Below, one piece after another: positions 1-6,039 of a stretch of DNA of 9,507 nucleotides. This DNA comes from a bacterium (GTDB lineage: Bacteria > Patescibacteriota > Minisyncoccia > CAIUEV01 > JAHKAQ01): assembly GCA_018399475.1 (NCBI GenBank), contig JAGYOS010000110.1, forward strand, positions 1-9,507, given 5' to 3'. Both the position numbers and the translations under genes were made by a program. How positions within the stretch are numbered: the stretch's first letter is position 1; every line of letters begins with the position of its first letter. Below the pieces are notes generated by a model. It had not been told where the DNA came from. It saw only the letters and a list, made by a program, of their open reading frames with translations, and ran no database searches.

Positions 1-344
1 AAGAGCAGAAAAAAAATCGCCAAAAAAAGGCTAGTGGTGCGGAGAGTGGGACAAGCAAAAGAAAGATTGGAGTTGATAATGCCTATCAAGTTCTTTTAGG
101 ATTTTTAGATACGGAGAAATCCAGCAGAGAGAATCAAATCGGAAAATATTATTTTAGGGTTAGTCCCAAATCCGGCAAGCGAAGGATAAAGAAAGCGATT
201 GAAGAATATTATGGGGTGAAAGTCAGCAGTGTCAATATAATGAATTATAAATCCAAGAAGAAAAAGTTTCGTTTTATTGAAGGAACCAGAAGCGCTTATA
301 AAAAAGCAGTGGTTACTCTTGAAGAAGGAGAAAGTATAAAATAA
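1..344 (+). CDS. rplW: 50S ribosomal protein L23 (uL23), 5' end missing
   Basis: This reading frame is open from the left edge (first full codon at base 3) and ends at TAA 342-344, giving about 113 visible residues; the start lies outside the window. L23 binds 23S rRNA domain III beside the exit tunnel and forms part of the docking site for trigger factor and SRP. The family pattern is clear: a TEKS motif in the first strand, then YYFRV, a basic KRRIKKAIEEYYGVKV stretch, VNIM, and the closing KKAVVTLEEGESI strand. About 25 visible residues before the core are rich in Lys, Ser and Glu and look disordered, so the protein seems to carry an N-terminal extension of unknown total length. L2 starts 6 bases downstream, as expected in the S10 operon. 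Confidence 0.95.
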   Translation, partial: EQKKNRQKKASGAESGTSKRKIGVDNAYQVLLGFLDTEKSSRENQIGKYYFRVSPKSGKRRIKKAIEEYYGVKVSSVNIMNYKSKKKKFRFIEGTRSAYKKAVVTLEEGESIK

Positions 345-350
345 TCACCA

Positions 351-1184
351 ATGTTAAAAGTAAAGAAGATCAAAAATAGAGGCAAGCGAGTATTATCCTA
401 TGTTTGGGGAGATGGAGTTGACAGATCCGCCCGCCCGCATAAACCTCTTACTCGCATTTGGAAGAAAAAAACCGGTAGAATGAATTCCGGCAAGATTTCT
501 GTTAGGCGTAGAGGTGGAGGGTCTCGTCGCCGATACCGTTTAGTTGATTTTAGAAAAAGAGAAGGTGAATTTAAAGTTGAAAGGATAGAAAAAGATCCAA
601 ACCGTAGCAATTTCATTGCTCTTGTTACTGATAAAAAAGGAATCAAATTTTATATGCCGGCAATCGTTGGGATGAAAACAGGAGATATTTTCCAGATAGG
701 AGATAAAGTCAGTGTCAAAAAGGGTAATAGAACTTGTCTGTCCAGAATTATGACCGGTTCTTTCGTTTCCAATATTGAACTTTTCCCGGGTTCCAAAGGG
801 CAGTTGGCTAGAGCAGCCGGAACTTACGCGGTTGTTATGGGACAAGAAAACGGTTTAAGTCAGCTTAAGATGCCCTCCGGTGAAATCCGTCAGGTTAGTG
901 AAAAATGCTTTGCTACTATTGGCCAATCTTCCAACCCGGAAAATAATATGATAAGAATAGGGAAAGCTGGTAGAATGCGTTTGATGGGATTAAGGCCTAA
1001 GGTTAGAGGAAAAGCAATGAATCCGGTTGATCATCCTCATGGAGGAGGCGAAGGCAATGAATCAATAGGAATGAAACATCCCAAAAATGTTTGGGGGAAA
1101 ATTGCCTTGGGTGTCAAGACTAGGAATAAGAAAAAGAAGAGCAGCCGGTATATTATTAGAAGAAGAAACCATAAGCGAAAATAG
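351..1184 (+). CDS. rplB: 50S ribosomal protein L2 (uL2)
   Basis: L2 is a primary 23S rRNA binder needed for subunit joining and for the peptidyl-transferase centre. The product is 277 residues, close to the usual 270-280. The N-terminal part is divergent, but GRMNSGKIS and RGGGSRRRYR (about residues 42-63) mark the OB-fold RNA-binding region. The C-terminal hallmark MNPVDHPHGGGEG starts at residue 223 and includes the conserved His (residue 230) near the catalytic centre. The tail has the expected NVWGK, KTR and basic end. Just before the hallmark, the usual VRGVAMNP reads VRGKAMNP. ATG 351 lies 6 bases after the L23 stop. The only GGAG nearby (327-330) is about 20 bases upstream, too far to be a normal ribosome binding site. 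The stop is TAG. Confidence 0.98.
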   Translation: MLKVKKIKNRGKRVLSYVWGDGVDRSARPHKPLTRIWKKKTGRMNSGKISVRRRGGGSRRRYRLVDFRKREGEFKVERIEKDPNRSNFIALVTDKKGIKFYMPAIVGMKTGDIFQIGDKVSVKKGNRTCLSRIMTGSFVSNIELFPGSKGQLARAAGTYAVVMGQENGLSQLKMPSGEIRQVSEKCFATIGQSSNPENNMIRIGKAGRMRLMGLRPKVRGKAMNPVDHPHGGGEGNESIGMKHPKNVWGKIALGVKTRNKKKKSSRYIIRRRNHKRK

Positions 1185-1208
1185 AGATTAATTATTTTTT
1201 TTGGAGAT

Positions 1209-1544
1209 ATGTCCAGAAGTTTAAAAAAAGGTCCCTATGTGGATGCTAAAATATTAGAAAGAATAAAGAATTTAAAACCGGGAGACAAGACGGTAATTAA
1301 AACTTGGTCGCGCGATTGCATTATTACGCCGGAAATGATAGGCTTCACTTTTGGTGTTTACAATGGGAAAAAGCACCTTGAGGTTTTAGCCAGTGAGGAG
1401 ATGGTGGGCCATAAATTGGGCGAATTTTCTCCAACCAGAAAATTCCAAAGACATGGAGGCAGAATGCAGAAAGAAATAGAACAGGCGGCTTTACAGGAAA
1501 ACAGAGTTGGCCAAGAAGGGAAAGAAGGAGAAGATGAAAAGTAG
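1209..1544 (+). CDS. rpsS: 30S ribosomal protein S19 (uS19)
   Basis: S19 sits in the head of the small subunit, forms a complex with S13 and contacts the A-site tRNA region. The start MSRSLKKGPYVD is typical. TWSR (residues 32-35), PEMIGFTFGVYNGKKH (41-56), MVGHKLGEF (65-73) and PTRKFQRHG (75-83) are all in place. The protein has 111 residues against about 90 in most bacteria. The extra length is a charged C-terminal tail of about 25 residues ending in alternating Glu, Gly and Lys. The upstream GGAG (1203-1206) lies only two bases from the ATG, much closer than an efficient Shine-Dalgarno. There are 24 bases after L2 and 34 before L22. Confidence 0.98.
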   Translation: MSRSLKKGPYVDAKILERIKNLKPGDKTVIKTWSRDCIITPEMIGFTFGVYNGKKHLEVLASEEMVGHKLGEFSPTRKFQRHGGRMQKEIEQAALQENRVGQEGKEGEDEK

Positions 1545-1578
1545 GAACGGTTTCAATTGGTAATTTAAGTTTAATTTT

Positions 1579-2121
1579 ATGCAAGTTAGAGCAAATTTGA
1601 AAAATTTTAGAATGTCCCCCCGAAAAGTCCGTTTAGCGGCTGATTTGGTGAGAGGGAAAACTTGTTCGGAAGCCAGCGCTCAATTGAGTTTTCTTAAGGG
1701 CAAGGCGGCAAGCCCTCTTTTAGAATTGCTTAATTCTTGTGTGGCTAATGGGGTTCATAATTTTGGTTTGGATAAAAATAATTTATATATTGAAAGAATT
1801 GAAGTAAACGGAGGACCGGTTATGAAAAGATGGCGACCAAGAGCTCATGGCAGAGCCTATTCAATTTTCAAAAGGACTTGCCATTTGGAAATTATTTTAA
1901 ATGAAATAGAAGAAGGAAAAGGCAGAATGAAAGTGGAGAAAAAAGAAGCCAAAACGCTGACCTATGAAGAATTGAAGAAAATTACCAACCAAGCTGATAA
2001 AATTTTGAGCAAACAGCAGGGGAAAAAGAAAAAAGAGAAAGCTCAACAACAAGAAGCTTCTACGGGTAAAAAAAGTTCAGAAGGAACAATGTCTAAAATT
2101 TTTAGAAGGAAAAGTATTTAA
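1579..2121 (+). CDS. rplV: 50S ribosomal protein L22 (uL22) with long C-terminal tail
   Basis: L22 binds all domains of 23S rRNA, and its long beta-hairpin lines the peptide exit tunnel. The N-terminal half matches the family: RMSPRKVRLAADLVRGK (residues 11-27), then the hairpin with GGPVMKRWRPRAHGRA (78-93) and the closing KRTCHLEIIL. The MKR triplet at residues 82-84 is the one whose deletion gives macrolide resistance in E. coli, so the tunnel-facing tip is normal. The normal domain ends near residue 112. About 70 further residues, rich in Lys, Glu and Gln, form a tail with no counterpart in the usual 110-residue protein. No Shine-Dalgarno precedes ATG 1579; the leader is T- and A-rich. 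The next gene starts 5 bases after the stop. Confidence 0.97.
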   Translation: MQVRANLKNFRMSPRKVRLAADLVRGKTCSEASAQLSFLKGKAASPLLELLNSCVANGVHNFGLDKNNLYIERIEVNGGPVMKRWRPRAHGRAYSIFKRTCHLEIILNEIEEGKGRMKVEKKEAKTLTYEELKKITNQADKILSKQQGKKKKEKAQQQEASTGKKSSEGTMSKIFRRKSI

Positions 2122-2126
2122 TTTAT

Positions 2127-2813
2127 ATGGGTAAAAAAATTAATCCAATTAGTTTCCGGCTGGGGATTGTGACAGACTGGACTTCCAAATGGTTCACTAA
2201 AAATGAATATTCTGATTTTTTGGAAATGGATTTGGCAATTGAGGGATACCTCAAAAAGAAATTGAAAAATAGCGCCATTAAAGATGTAAAAATAGAAAGG
2301 TCGGAGAATTCTTTAAAAATTAAGATTTTGTCGGGACGCCCCGGTGTTATAATTGGAAGAGGAGGATCCGGAATTGAAGAAATCAAAAATGATATTTCTG
2401 CTTTATCCATGTCTTTAAACAGCAAGCGCAAAAAGGGAAAAAAGAAAAGTAAATTGGAAATAGATATAGAAGTGGAAGAGGTTAAGAATTTTGAGGAACA
2501 CGCCGTTTTAGTTGCTCAAAGCGTTGCCGACCAACTTGAAAAAAGAGTCTCTTTTAGAAGAGTCTTAAAAACGACATTGGATTCAATCTCCAAACAAAAA
2601 AATGTTAAAGGCGCTAAGATAATGGTAGCCGGTCGTTTGAACGGAGCGGAAATGAAATCTAGGGAATGGGTGATTTGGGGAGGGATTCCCTTGCATACTA
2701 TAAGAGCAGATATTGATTTTGCCAGGCGGCCTGCTTATACCAGCTGTGGAATAGTGGGCGTGAAGGTTTGGATTTATAAAGGAGAGATTTTTAAAAAGAA
2801 TAACGAGAATTAG
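2127..2813 (+). CDS. rpsC: 30S ribosomal protein S3 (uS3)
   Basis: S3 lies at the mRNA entry site in the head of the small subunit and helps unwind incoming mRNA. The 228-residue product starts with MGKKINPISFRLGI, as in the family. It has a type II KH domain with VIIGRGGSGIEEI (residues 74-86; the GxxG loop is G77-G80). The C-terminal domain carries GAKIMVAGRLNGAEM, IPLHTIRADIDF and GVKVWIYKGE (212-220). A short strongly basic stretch at about 99-109 lies between the KH core and the next strand. Only 5 bases separate it from L22 and 2 from L16, so translation of the three is probably coupled. No clear Shine-Dalgarno is present: AGAAGGA at 2104-2110 is 16 bases from the ATG. The stop is TAG. 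Confidence 0.98.
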   Translation: MGKKINPISFRLGIVTDWTSKWFTKNEYSDFLEMDLAIEGYLKKKLKNSAIKDVKIERSENSLKIKILSGRPGVIIGRGGSGIEEIKNDISALSMSLNSKRKKGKKKSKLEIDIEVEEVKNFEEHAVLVAQSVADQLEKRVSFRRVLKTTLDSISKQKNVKGAKIMVAGRLNGAEMKSREWVIWGGIPLHTIRADIDFARRPAYTSCGIVGVKVWIYKGEIFKKNNEN

Positions 2814-2815
2814 AT

Positions 2816-3220
2816 ATGCTTTTACCTAAAAAAATTAAGCATCGCAAACAGCATCAACGAAAGTTTAGACCGGTTACAAAGAGGGGAAGCAGCCTAAAAT
2901 TTGGAAGTTTTGGCCTAAAAGTGCTTGAATCTACTTGGATATCCTCAAGACAGTTAGAAGCTGCCCGCCGAGCTATGACTCGTTATGTTCAAAGGCAGGG
3001 AAAAATTTGGATTAGAATTTTCCCCGATTCTCCGATTACTCAAAAAGGGGCAGAAACTCCAATGGGAAAAGGAAAAGGTAGTGTAGACCATTTTGTAGCT
3101 TCGGTTAACCCGGGAAGAATTATTTTTGAAATAGACGGGATTGAAGAAGAAATAGCCAAAATTGCTCTTAAAAGAGCAGGAGATAAAATTTCCGCCAAGA
3201 CTAAAATAGTAGGAAAATAA
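2816..3220 (+). CDS. rplP: 50S ribosomal protein L16 (uL16)
   Basis: L16 organises the A-site side of the peptidyl-transferase centre and the 5S/23S rRNA interface. The 134-residue product aligns end to end with the bacterial protein: MLLPKKIKHRKQH, FGSFGLK, QLEAARRAMTRYVQRQGKIWIRIFPD, then the loop MGKGKGSVDHFVA and the NPGRIIFEIDG strand. In the loop reaching toward the catalytic centre, the residue before MGKGKG is Pro82 (codon 3059-3061). The equivalent E. coli residue is Arg81, the arginine hydroxylated by the oxygenase YcfD (RoxA). The rest of the loop is conserved, so this is a local substitution and not a frame error. The gene begins 2 bases after the S3 stop, and L29 begins 2 bases after its own stop. 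Confidence 0.98.
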   Translation: MLLPKKIKHRKQHQRKFRPVTKRGSSLKFGSFGLKVLESTWISSRQLEAARRAMTRYVQRQGKIWIRIFPDSPITQKGAETPMGKGKGSVDHFVASVNPGRIIFEIDGIEEEIAKIALKRAGDKISAKTKIVGK

Positions 3221-3222
3221 TT

Positions 3223-3423
3223 ATGGATAAACAAGATTTTAAAAAAATGGATAGCAAGAGCTTGCGAGAATTGGTAGCTCTGAAGAAAAATGAGCTTTTG
3301 AAGCTAAGATTAAGTTTATCCAAGAGCCAAAATGAAGGTAACGTGAAAAGTATTAAAAAAGTAAGAAAAGATTTGGCTCAATTTTTAACCATTATTAGAA
3401 AAAAGGAAAATCATGTTAAATAA
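3223..3423 (+). CDS. rpmC: 50S ribosomal protein L29 (uL29)
   Basis: L29 is a small helical protein beside L23 at the exit of the peptide tunnel. The 66-residue product is a two-helix coiled hairpin with the family signature SLRELVALKKNELLKLRLSL followed by KSIKKVRKDLAQFLTIIRKKE. The start at 3223 is preferred because AGGA at 3211-3214 lies 8 bases upstream. A second ATG at 3247 would remove eight residues and still leave the normal core (MDSKSLREL resembles the usual L29 start), so the exact start is not certain. Its last 11 bases overlap the start of S17. Confidence 0.95.
   Translation: MDKQDFKKMDSKSLRELVALKKNELLKLRLSLSKSQNEGNVKSIKKVRKDLAQFLTIIRKKENHVK
3403..3407 (+). promoter_or_regulatory. 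Ribosome binding site of S17
   Basis: AAGGA lies five bases before ATG 3413, inside the end of the L29 gene. It is one of the few well-spaced Shine-Dalgarno sequences in the operon and supports the upstream start that includes the long N-terminal extension of S17. Confidence 0.6.
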
Positions 3424-3871
3424 TAATAAAGAGGGAACAAACAAGAAGAACCCAAAAAAACCGGAAGTGGAAGAGAAGAAAAAACAAGTTGGGGAAAAGA
3501 TTTCGGAGCATAAGGATAAAAAAGTTTTACAGAGCAAGAAGCCTAAAGCTGAGGGTAAAAATGTTAAAGTTGCTCCGGCTTATAAAAAACCTCAATTGAA
3601 ATTTGAAAGAGTGGAAACAGAAGGAAAAGGCAAGAAAGCGAAAATCAAAAAGAAGTTTAAGGGAGTGGTTGTTTCGGATAAGATGGATAAAACGCTGGTT
3701 GTTGCTGTTTCTGAGATTAAAATTCATTCCAAGTACCATAAGAGATATTATCGGAGCAAACGCTATAAAGTGCATAGCCCCGAAAATAAATACAAGTTGG
3801 GAGATGAAGTTACTTTTTCTCCTTGCAGGCCTTACAGCAAAGAGAAAAAATGGAAAGTGGTGAAAAGTTAA
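3413..3871 (+). CDS. rpsQ: 30S ribosomal protein S17 (uS17) with long N-terminal extension
   Basis: S17 is an OB-fold protein that binds 16S rRNA early in small-subunit assembly. The core occupies residues 78-152: KKFKGVVVSDKMDKTLVVAV, then HSKYHKRYYRSKRYKVHSPEN, KLGDEVTF and CRPYSKEKKWKVV. It is preceded by about 75 residues very rich in Lys and Glu, with no predicted fold that I can see, so the protein is almost twice the usual 80-90 residues. The start at 3413 is supported by AAGGA (3403-3407) five bases upstream. The next in-frame ATG is residue 91, inside the core, so no later ATG could give a normal S17; a TTG or GTG start within the extension cannot be excluded. The gene overlaps the end of L29 by 11 bases. 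Confidence 0.96.
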   Translation: MLNNNKEGTNKKNPKKPEVEEKKKQVGEKISEHKDKKVLQSKKPKAEGKNVKVAPAYKKPQLKFERVETEGKGKKAKIKKKFKGVVVSDKMDKTLVVAVSEIKIHSKYHKRYYRSKRYKVHSPENKYKLGDEVTFSPCRPYSKEKKWKVVKS

Positions 3872-3900
3872 AAAAAGTTTAAGATTTATAAGTTAATAAG

Positions 3901-4266
3901 ATGATTCAACCGGAGACAAAATTAAAAGTAGCCGATAACAGTGGAGCTAAAATGATCCAATGTTTTCGTGTTTTAGGAGGTACTAGAAAACGTTATGCCA
4001 AATTGGGAGAAATTATTGTAGCTTCTGTAAAAGAAGCTGAGCCAAGATCTCTGGTAAAGAAGAAAGAAATTGTTAGGGCTGTTATTGTAAGGCAAAAATA
4101 TCCTTTTCGCAGAAGCGATGGAACTTATATTCGTTTTGATGAAAATGCGGCTATTATTTTAGATGGCAAAGAGATGAAAGCTACCAGAGTTTCCGGTCCT
4201 ATTGCCAGGGAAGTTAGAGAAAAGGGCTTTAAAAAGATTATTTCTTTAGCCCCGGAAGTTTTATAA
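3901..4266 (+). CDS. rplN: 50S ribosomal protein L14 (uL14)
   Basis: L14 is a five-stranded barrel protein at the subunit interface; it contributes to bridges with 16S rRNA and is where the silencing factor RsfS binds. The 121-residue product has the normal length. [17 protein letters not shown] (1-17) is the canonical start. It continues with [43 protein letters not shown] and [23 protein letters not shown]. No extension or odd residue is seen, so this is among the most conserved genes of the window. There are 29 bases after S17 and 8 before L24. No Shine-Dalgarno is visible before ATG 3901. Confidence 0.98.
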   Translation: MIQPETKLKVADNSGAKMIQCFRVLGGTRKRYAKLGEIIVASVKEAEPRSLVKKKEIVRAVIVRQKYPFRRSDGTYIRFDENAAIILDGKEMKATRVSGPIAREVREKGFKKIISLAPEVL

Positions 4267-4274
4267 AATTTTTT

Positions 4275-4583
4275 ATGAAGATCAAAAAAGACGATAATGT
4301 CATAATCATTTCCGGTAAAGATAAAGGCTTTAAAGGCAAGGTGGTTAGTATTGACAGGAAAAAAGACAAGTTGGCGGTTGATGGTGCCAATTTAATTAAG
4401 AAGCATATCAAGTCTTCCAAGAAAGGCGAAAAAGGGCAAAGGATTGAAATGCCGGCTCTTCTTCATATTTCCAATGTTCAGCTTTATTGTGAGCATTGCA
4501 AAAGAGGAGTAAAAGTTTGTTTTACCAAAAATGAAGACGGTACCAAAAAAAGAATATGTAAAAGATGCAAAAATGAAATCTAA
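4275..4583 (+). CDS. rplX: 50S ribosomal protein L24 (uL24), zinc-ribbon type
   Basis: L24 is one of the two assembly initiators of the large subunit and lies near the tunnel exit. The 102-residue product starts with the KOW motif (KKDDNVIIISGKDKGFKGKVVSI, about residues 4-26). The C-terminal half has a zinc-ribbon pattern: Cys72-x2-Cys75 and Cys95-x2-Cys98, flanking a KNEDGTKKRIC segment that resembles the usual EDGKKVRVC. An additional Cys82 lies between the pairs. The four-Cys form is a known L24 variant. The leader is T/A-rich without a Shine-Dalgarno. Its last 11 bases overlap the preferred start of L5. Confidence 0.97.
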   Translation: MKIKKDDNVIIISGKDKGFKGKVVSIDRKKDKLAVDGANLIKKHIKSSKKGEKGQRIEMPALLHISNVQLYCEHCKRGVKVCFTKNEDGTKKRICKRCKNEI

Positions 4584-5325
4584 AGTTAAAAGTGAAAAAA
4601 ATTTAAGGCAACCAAAGGCTATCAAAAGCGATTCTGCTTCTGTTGATAAGAAAGATAAAAAAGCCAAAGTTAAAAAGGAATCAAAAAAGAATTCCGGATT
4701 AGGTTTAAAAACCAACGGTTTGTATCTTAAATATGTTACTGAAGTTGTTCCTAAGATGATGGAGAAGTTTAAATATAGAAGTCCGATGGCTGTTCCCAAG
4801 CTTGAAAAAATTGTGGTTAATACGGGAATTGGTCCTTGGTTAGAGAAAGGAGAAGAAGTAAAAACGGAGATTAAAAGAGATTTGGGTATTATTTGCGGTC
4901 AAAAACCGGCTCCAACCAGAGCGAAAAAAGCTGTGGCGGGATTCAAAATCAAAATTGGCCAAGAGATTGGAGCTAAAGTTGTTTTAAGAAAAGCTAAGAT
5001 GTACGATTTTTTAGAGAGGCTTATTGTTGAAGCTTTACCCAGAGTTAGAGATTTTAGAGGCATTTCGGAAAACAGTTTTGGCGGTAGGGGAGAAATAAGT
5101 TTTGGGATTAAAGAGCATGTTATTTTTGCTGAAATTGACAGCGAGAATGTTAATAATGTTTTTGGTTTGGAGGTAAGTATTGTTAACTCTGGAAAAACCA
5201 AGCGAGAAGGAATAGAATTAATGAAATTGCTTGGCCTACCTATTTTATTTAAAGAAGAAATGGGTGCCATAGACAAAGATGCTTTAAGTATGAAAAAAGA
5301 TGAAAGGGATAAGGAAAAAAAGTAA
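4573..5325 (+). CDS. rplE: 50S ribosomal protein L5 (uL5) with charged N- and C-terminal tails
   Basis: L5 binds 5S rRNA and contacts P-site tRNA and the small-subunit head. The core is unmistakable: YLKYVTEVVPKMMEKF, VPKLEKIVVNTGIG, GQKPAPTRAKKAVAGFKI, IGAKVVLRKAKMYDFLERLI, ALPRVRDFRGI and FGIKEHVIFAEID, ending at LLGLPILF. From ATG 4573 the protein has 250 residues against about 180 normally. About 49 Lys- and Ser-rich residues precede the core and about 24 charged residues follow it. An upstream in-frame ATG at 4531 would add 14 residues and increase the overlap with L24 from 11 to 53 bases. I prefer 4573 because an 11-base overlap also occurs at L29/S17. Neither start has a Shine-Dalgarno, so the N-terminus is the uncertain part. 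Confidence 0.95.
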   Translation: MKSKVKSEKNLRQPKAIKSDSASVDKKDKKAKVKKESKKNSGLGLKTNGLYLKYVTEVVPKMMEKFKYRSPMAVPKLEKIVVNTGIGPWLEKGEEVKTEIKRDLGIICGQKPAPTRAKKAVAGFKIKIGQEIGAKVVLRKAKMYDFLERLIVEALPRVRDFRGISENSFGGRGEISFGIKEHVIFAEIDSENVNNVFGLEVSIVNSGKTKREGIELMKLLGLPILFKEEMGAIDKDALSMKKDERDKEKK

Positions 5326-5364
5326 AGAATACGGATTTGCCTTTCTTCTATTTAAATAGTAAGC

Positions 5365-5394
5365 TTTAAATTTAAAAATAGCCGTTTCTATAAT
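5365..5394 (+). promoter_or_regulatory. Candidate sigma-70-like promoter upstream of S14
   Basis: A consensus TATAAT stands at 5389-5394. An 18-base spacer separates it from TTTAAA at 5365-5370, a four-of-six match to TTGACA. Transcription from it would start near 5401, about 35 bases before the S14 ATG, and would drive S14 to L15. TATAAT can arise by chance in such AT-rich DNA, so this is a weak call. Confidence 0.3.
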
Positions 5395-5412
5395 TTTTTA
5401 AGATGCTATTTT
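5375..5412 (+). repeat. Inverted repeat upstream of S14
   Basis: AAAATAGC at 5375-5382 is a perfect 8-base inverted match to GCTATTTT at 5405-5412, with a 22-base loop that contains the TATAAT box. Six T bases follow at 5416-5421, so in RNA it could form a weak hairpin followed by a U tract. The stem has only two G-C pairs, so it is a poor intrinsic terminator. It could equally be an operator-like site around the candidate promoter. Confidence 0.35.
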
Positions 5413-5436
5413 ATATTTTTTAATTTAGAGAATTTT

Positions 5437-5622
5437 ATGGCAAGAAAAGCCTTAATTGAAAAAGCGAAAAGACCTCCCAAATTTGGCACTAGAAAGATTA
5501 ATCGTTGTTTCCGATGCGGGAGAAATAGAGGCTACTTAAGAAAGTTTGGTCTTTGTCGTATTTGTTTTAGAGAATTGGCCGAGGAAGGTAAGATCCCCGG
5601 AGTTAAAAAGTCTTCCTGGTAA
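5437..5622 (+). CDS. rpsN: 30S ribosomal protein S14 (uS14), zinc-binding type
   Basis: S14 sits in the head of the small subunit beside S3 and S10. The 61-residue product is the short zinc-binding form: Cys24-x2-Cys27 and Cys40-x2-Cys43, within [19 protein letters not shown] and [20 protein letters not shown]. Length and spacing match the type found in Bacillus and Thermus, not the 100-residue zinc-free type of E. coli. It opens the second gene block, after a 111-base gap. A GAG at 5428-5430, six bases before the ATG, is the only trace of a Shine-Dalgarno. Confidence 0.98.
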   Translation: MARKALIEKAKRPPKFGTRKINRCFRCGRNRGYLRKFGLCRICFRELAEEGKIPGVKKSSW

Positions 5623-5644
5623 TTATTAAATAGTTTTTGAAAAA

Positions 5645-6031
5645 ATGGATTCAATTTCTAATATGCTTAGCGGAATTAAGAACGCCCAAAGCAGAAAAAA
5701 GAAAGAAATAATTTTACCTTATTCTAATTTGAAATTTGAGGTAGCTAAGCTTTTGAAATCAAGAAATTATCTGGCTGGTGTTGCTAAGCTTGAAGAAGGA
5801 AATAAATCCCACCTAAAGATTATTTTGGCGTATGAAAACGGAGAACCTAAAATAAGTGAGATCAAAAGGATTTCTAAACCCGGTTGCCGTATTTATAAAA
5901 ATCACCGGCACATTGGGAAAGTTTTAAACGGGATAGGAATTGCGGTTGTGTCTACTTCCCAGGGAGTTTTAACCGATGGTCAGGCTAGGCAGAAAAAGGT
6001 AGGCGGAGAAATAATTTGTGAAGTTTATTAA
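5645..6031 (+). CDS. rpsH: 30S ribosomal protein S8 (uS8)
   Basis: S8 binds helix 21 of 16S rRNA in the platform-body region and is the translational repressor of the spc operon in E. coli. The 128-residue product has normal length. The N-terminal domain shows SISNMLSGIKNAQSRKK and the ILPYSNLKFEVAKLLK helix. The C-terminal domain shows RISKPGCRIYK (75-85), NGIGIAVVSTSQGVLTDGQAR (95-115, with the STSxG RNA-binding loop at 103-107) and GGEIICEVY. There are 22 bases after S14 with no Shine-Dalgarno, and L6 follows after 8 bases. Whether it represses this operon cannot be told from sequence alone. Confidence 0.98.
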   Translation: MDSISNMLSGIKNAQSRKKKEIILPYSNLKFEVAKLLKSRNYLAGVAKLEEGNKSHLKIILAYENGEPKISEIKRISKPGCRIYKNHRHIGKVLNGIGIAVVSTSQGVLTDGQARQKKVGGEIICEVY

Positions 6032-6039
6032 TTAAAATT

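Larger units (their letters stand above)
5326..5436. other. Non-coding AT-rich gap between L5 and S14
   Basis: These 111 bases are the longest break inside the ribosomal gene run and contain no gene. They hold two 12-base palindromes, CTATTTAAATAG (5348-5359) and TTTAAATTTAAA (5365-5376), an inverted repeat (5375-5412) and a perfect TATAAT (5389-5394). Such density may partly reflect low-complexity AT sequence. In E. coli the spc operon is controlled by S8 binding to mRNA near the L5 start, so a control element here is conceivable. I cannot identify an S8-site consensus by eye. Confidence 0.5.

Noticed and set aside
398..845. Open frames on the - strand inside L2 and, similarly, inside L16, L5, S5 and other ribosomal genes
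   Set aside because: They lie wholly within strongly conserved ribosomal genes, show no family motifs and have no start signals, so they are shadows of the coding strand.
3603..3863. Second + strand frame inside S17
   Set aside because: The S17 core motifs are in the other frame; this product is a Lys/Arg-rich by-product of the same low-complexity DNA.
5375..5421. Strong Rho-independent terminator after L5
   Set aside because: The stem has two G-C pairs and a 22-base loop, too unstable; I kept it only as an inverted repeat with possible regulatory meaning.
5437..5622. S14 as evidence for a horizontally acquired zinc-type paralogue
   Set aside because: The zinc-binding short S14 is the usual form in many bacterial phyla, and it sits in its normal operon position, so nothing points to transfer.
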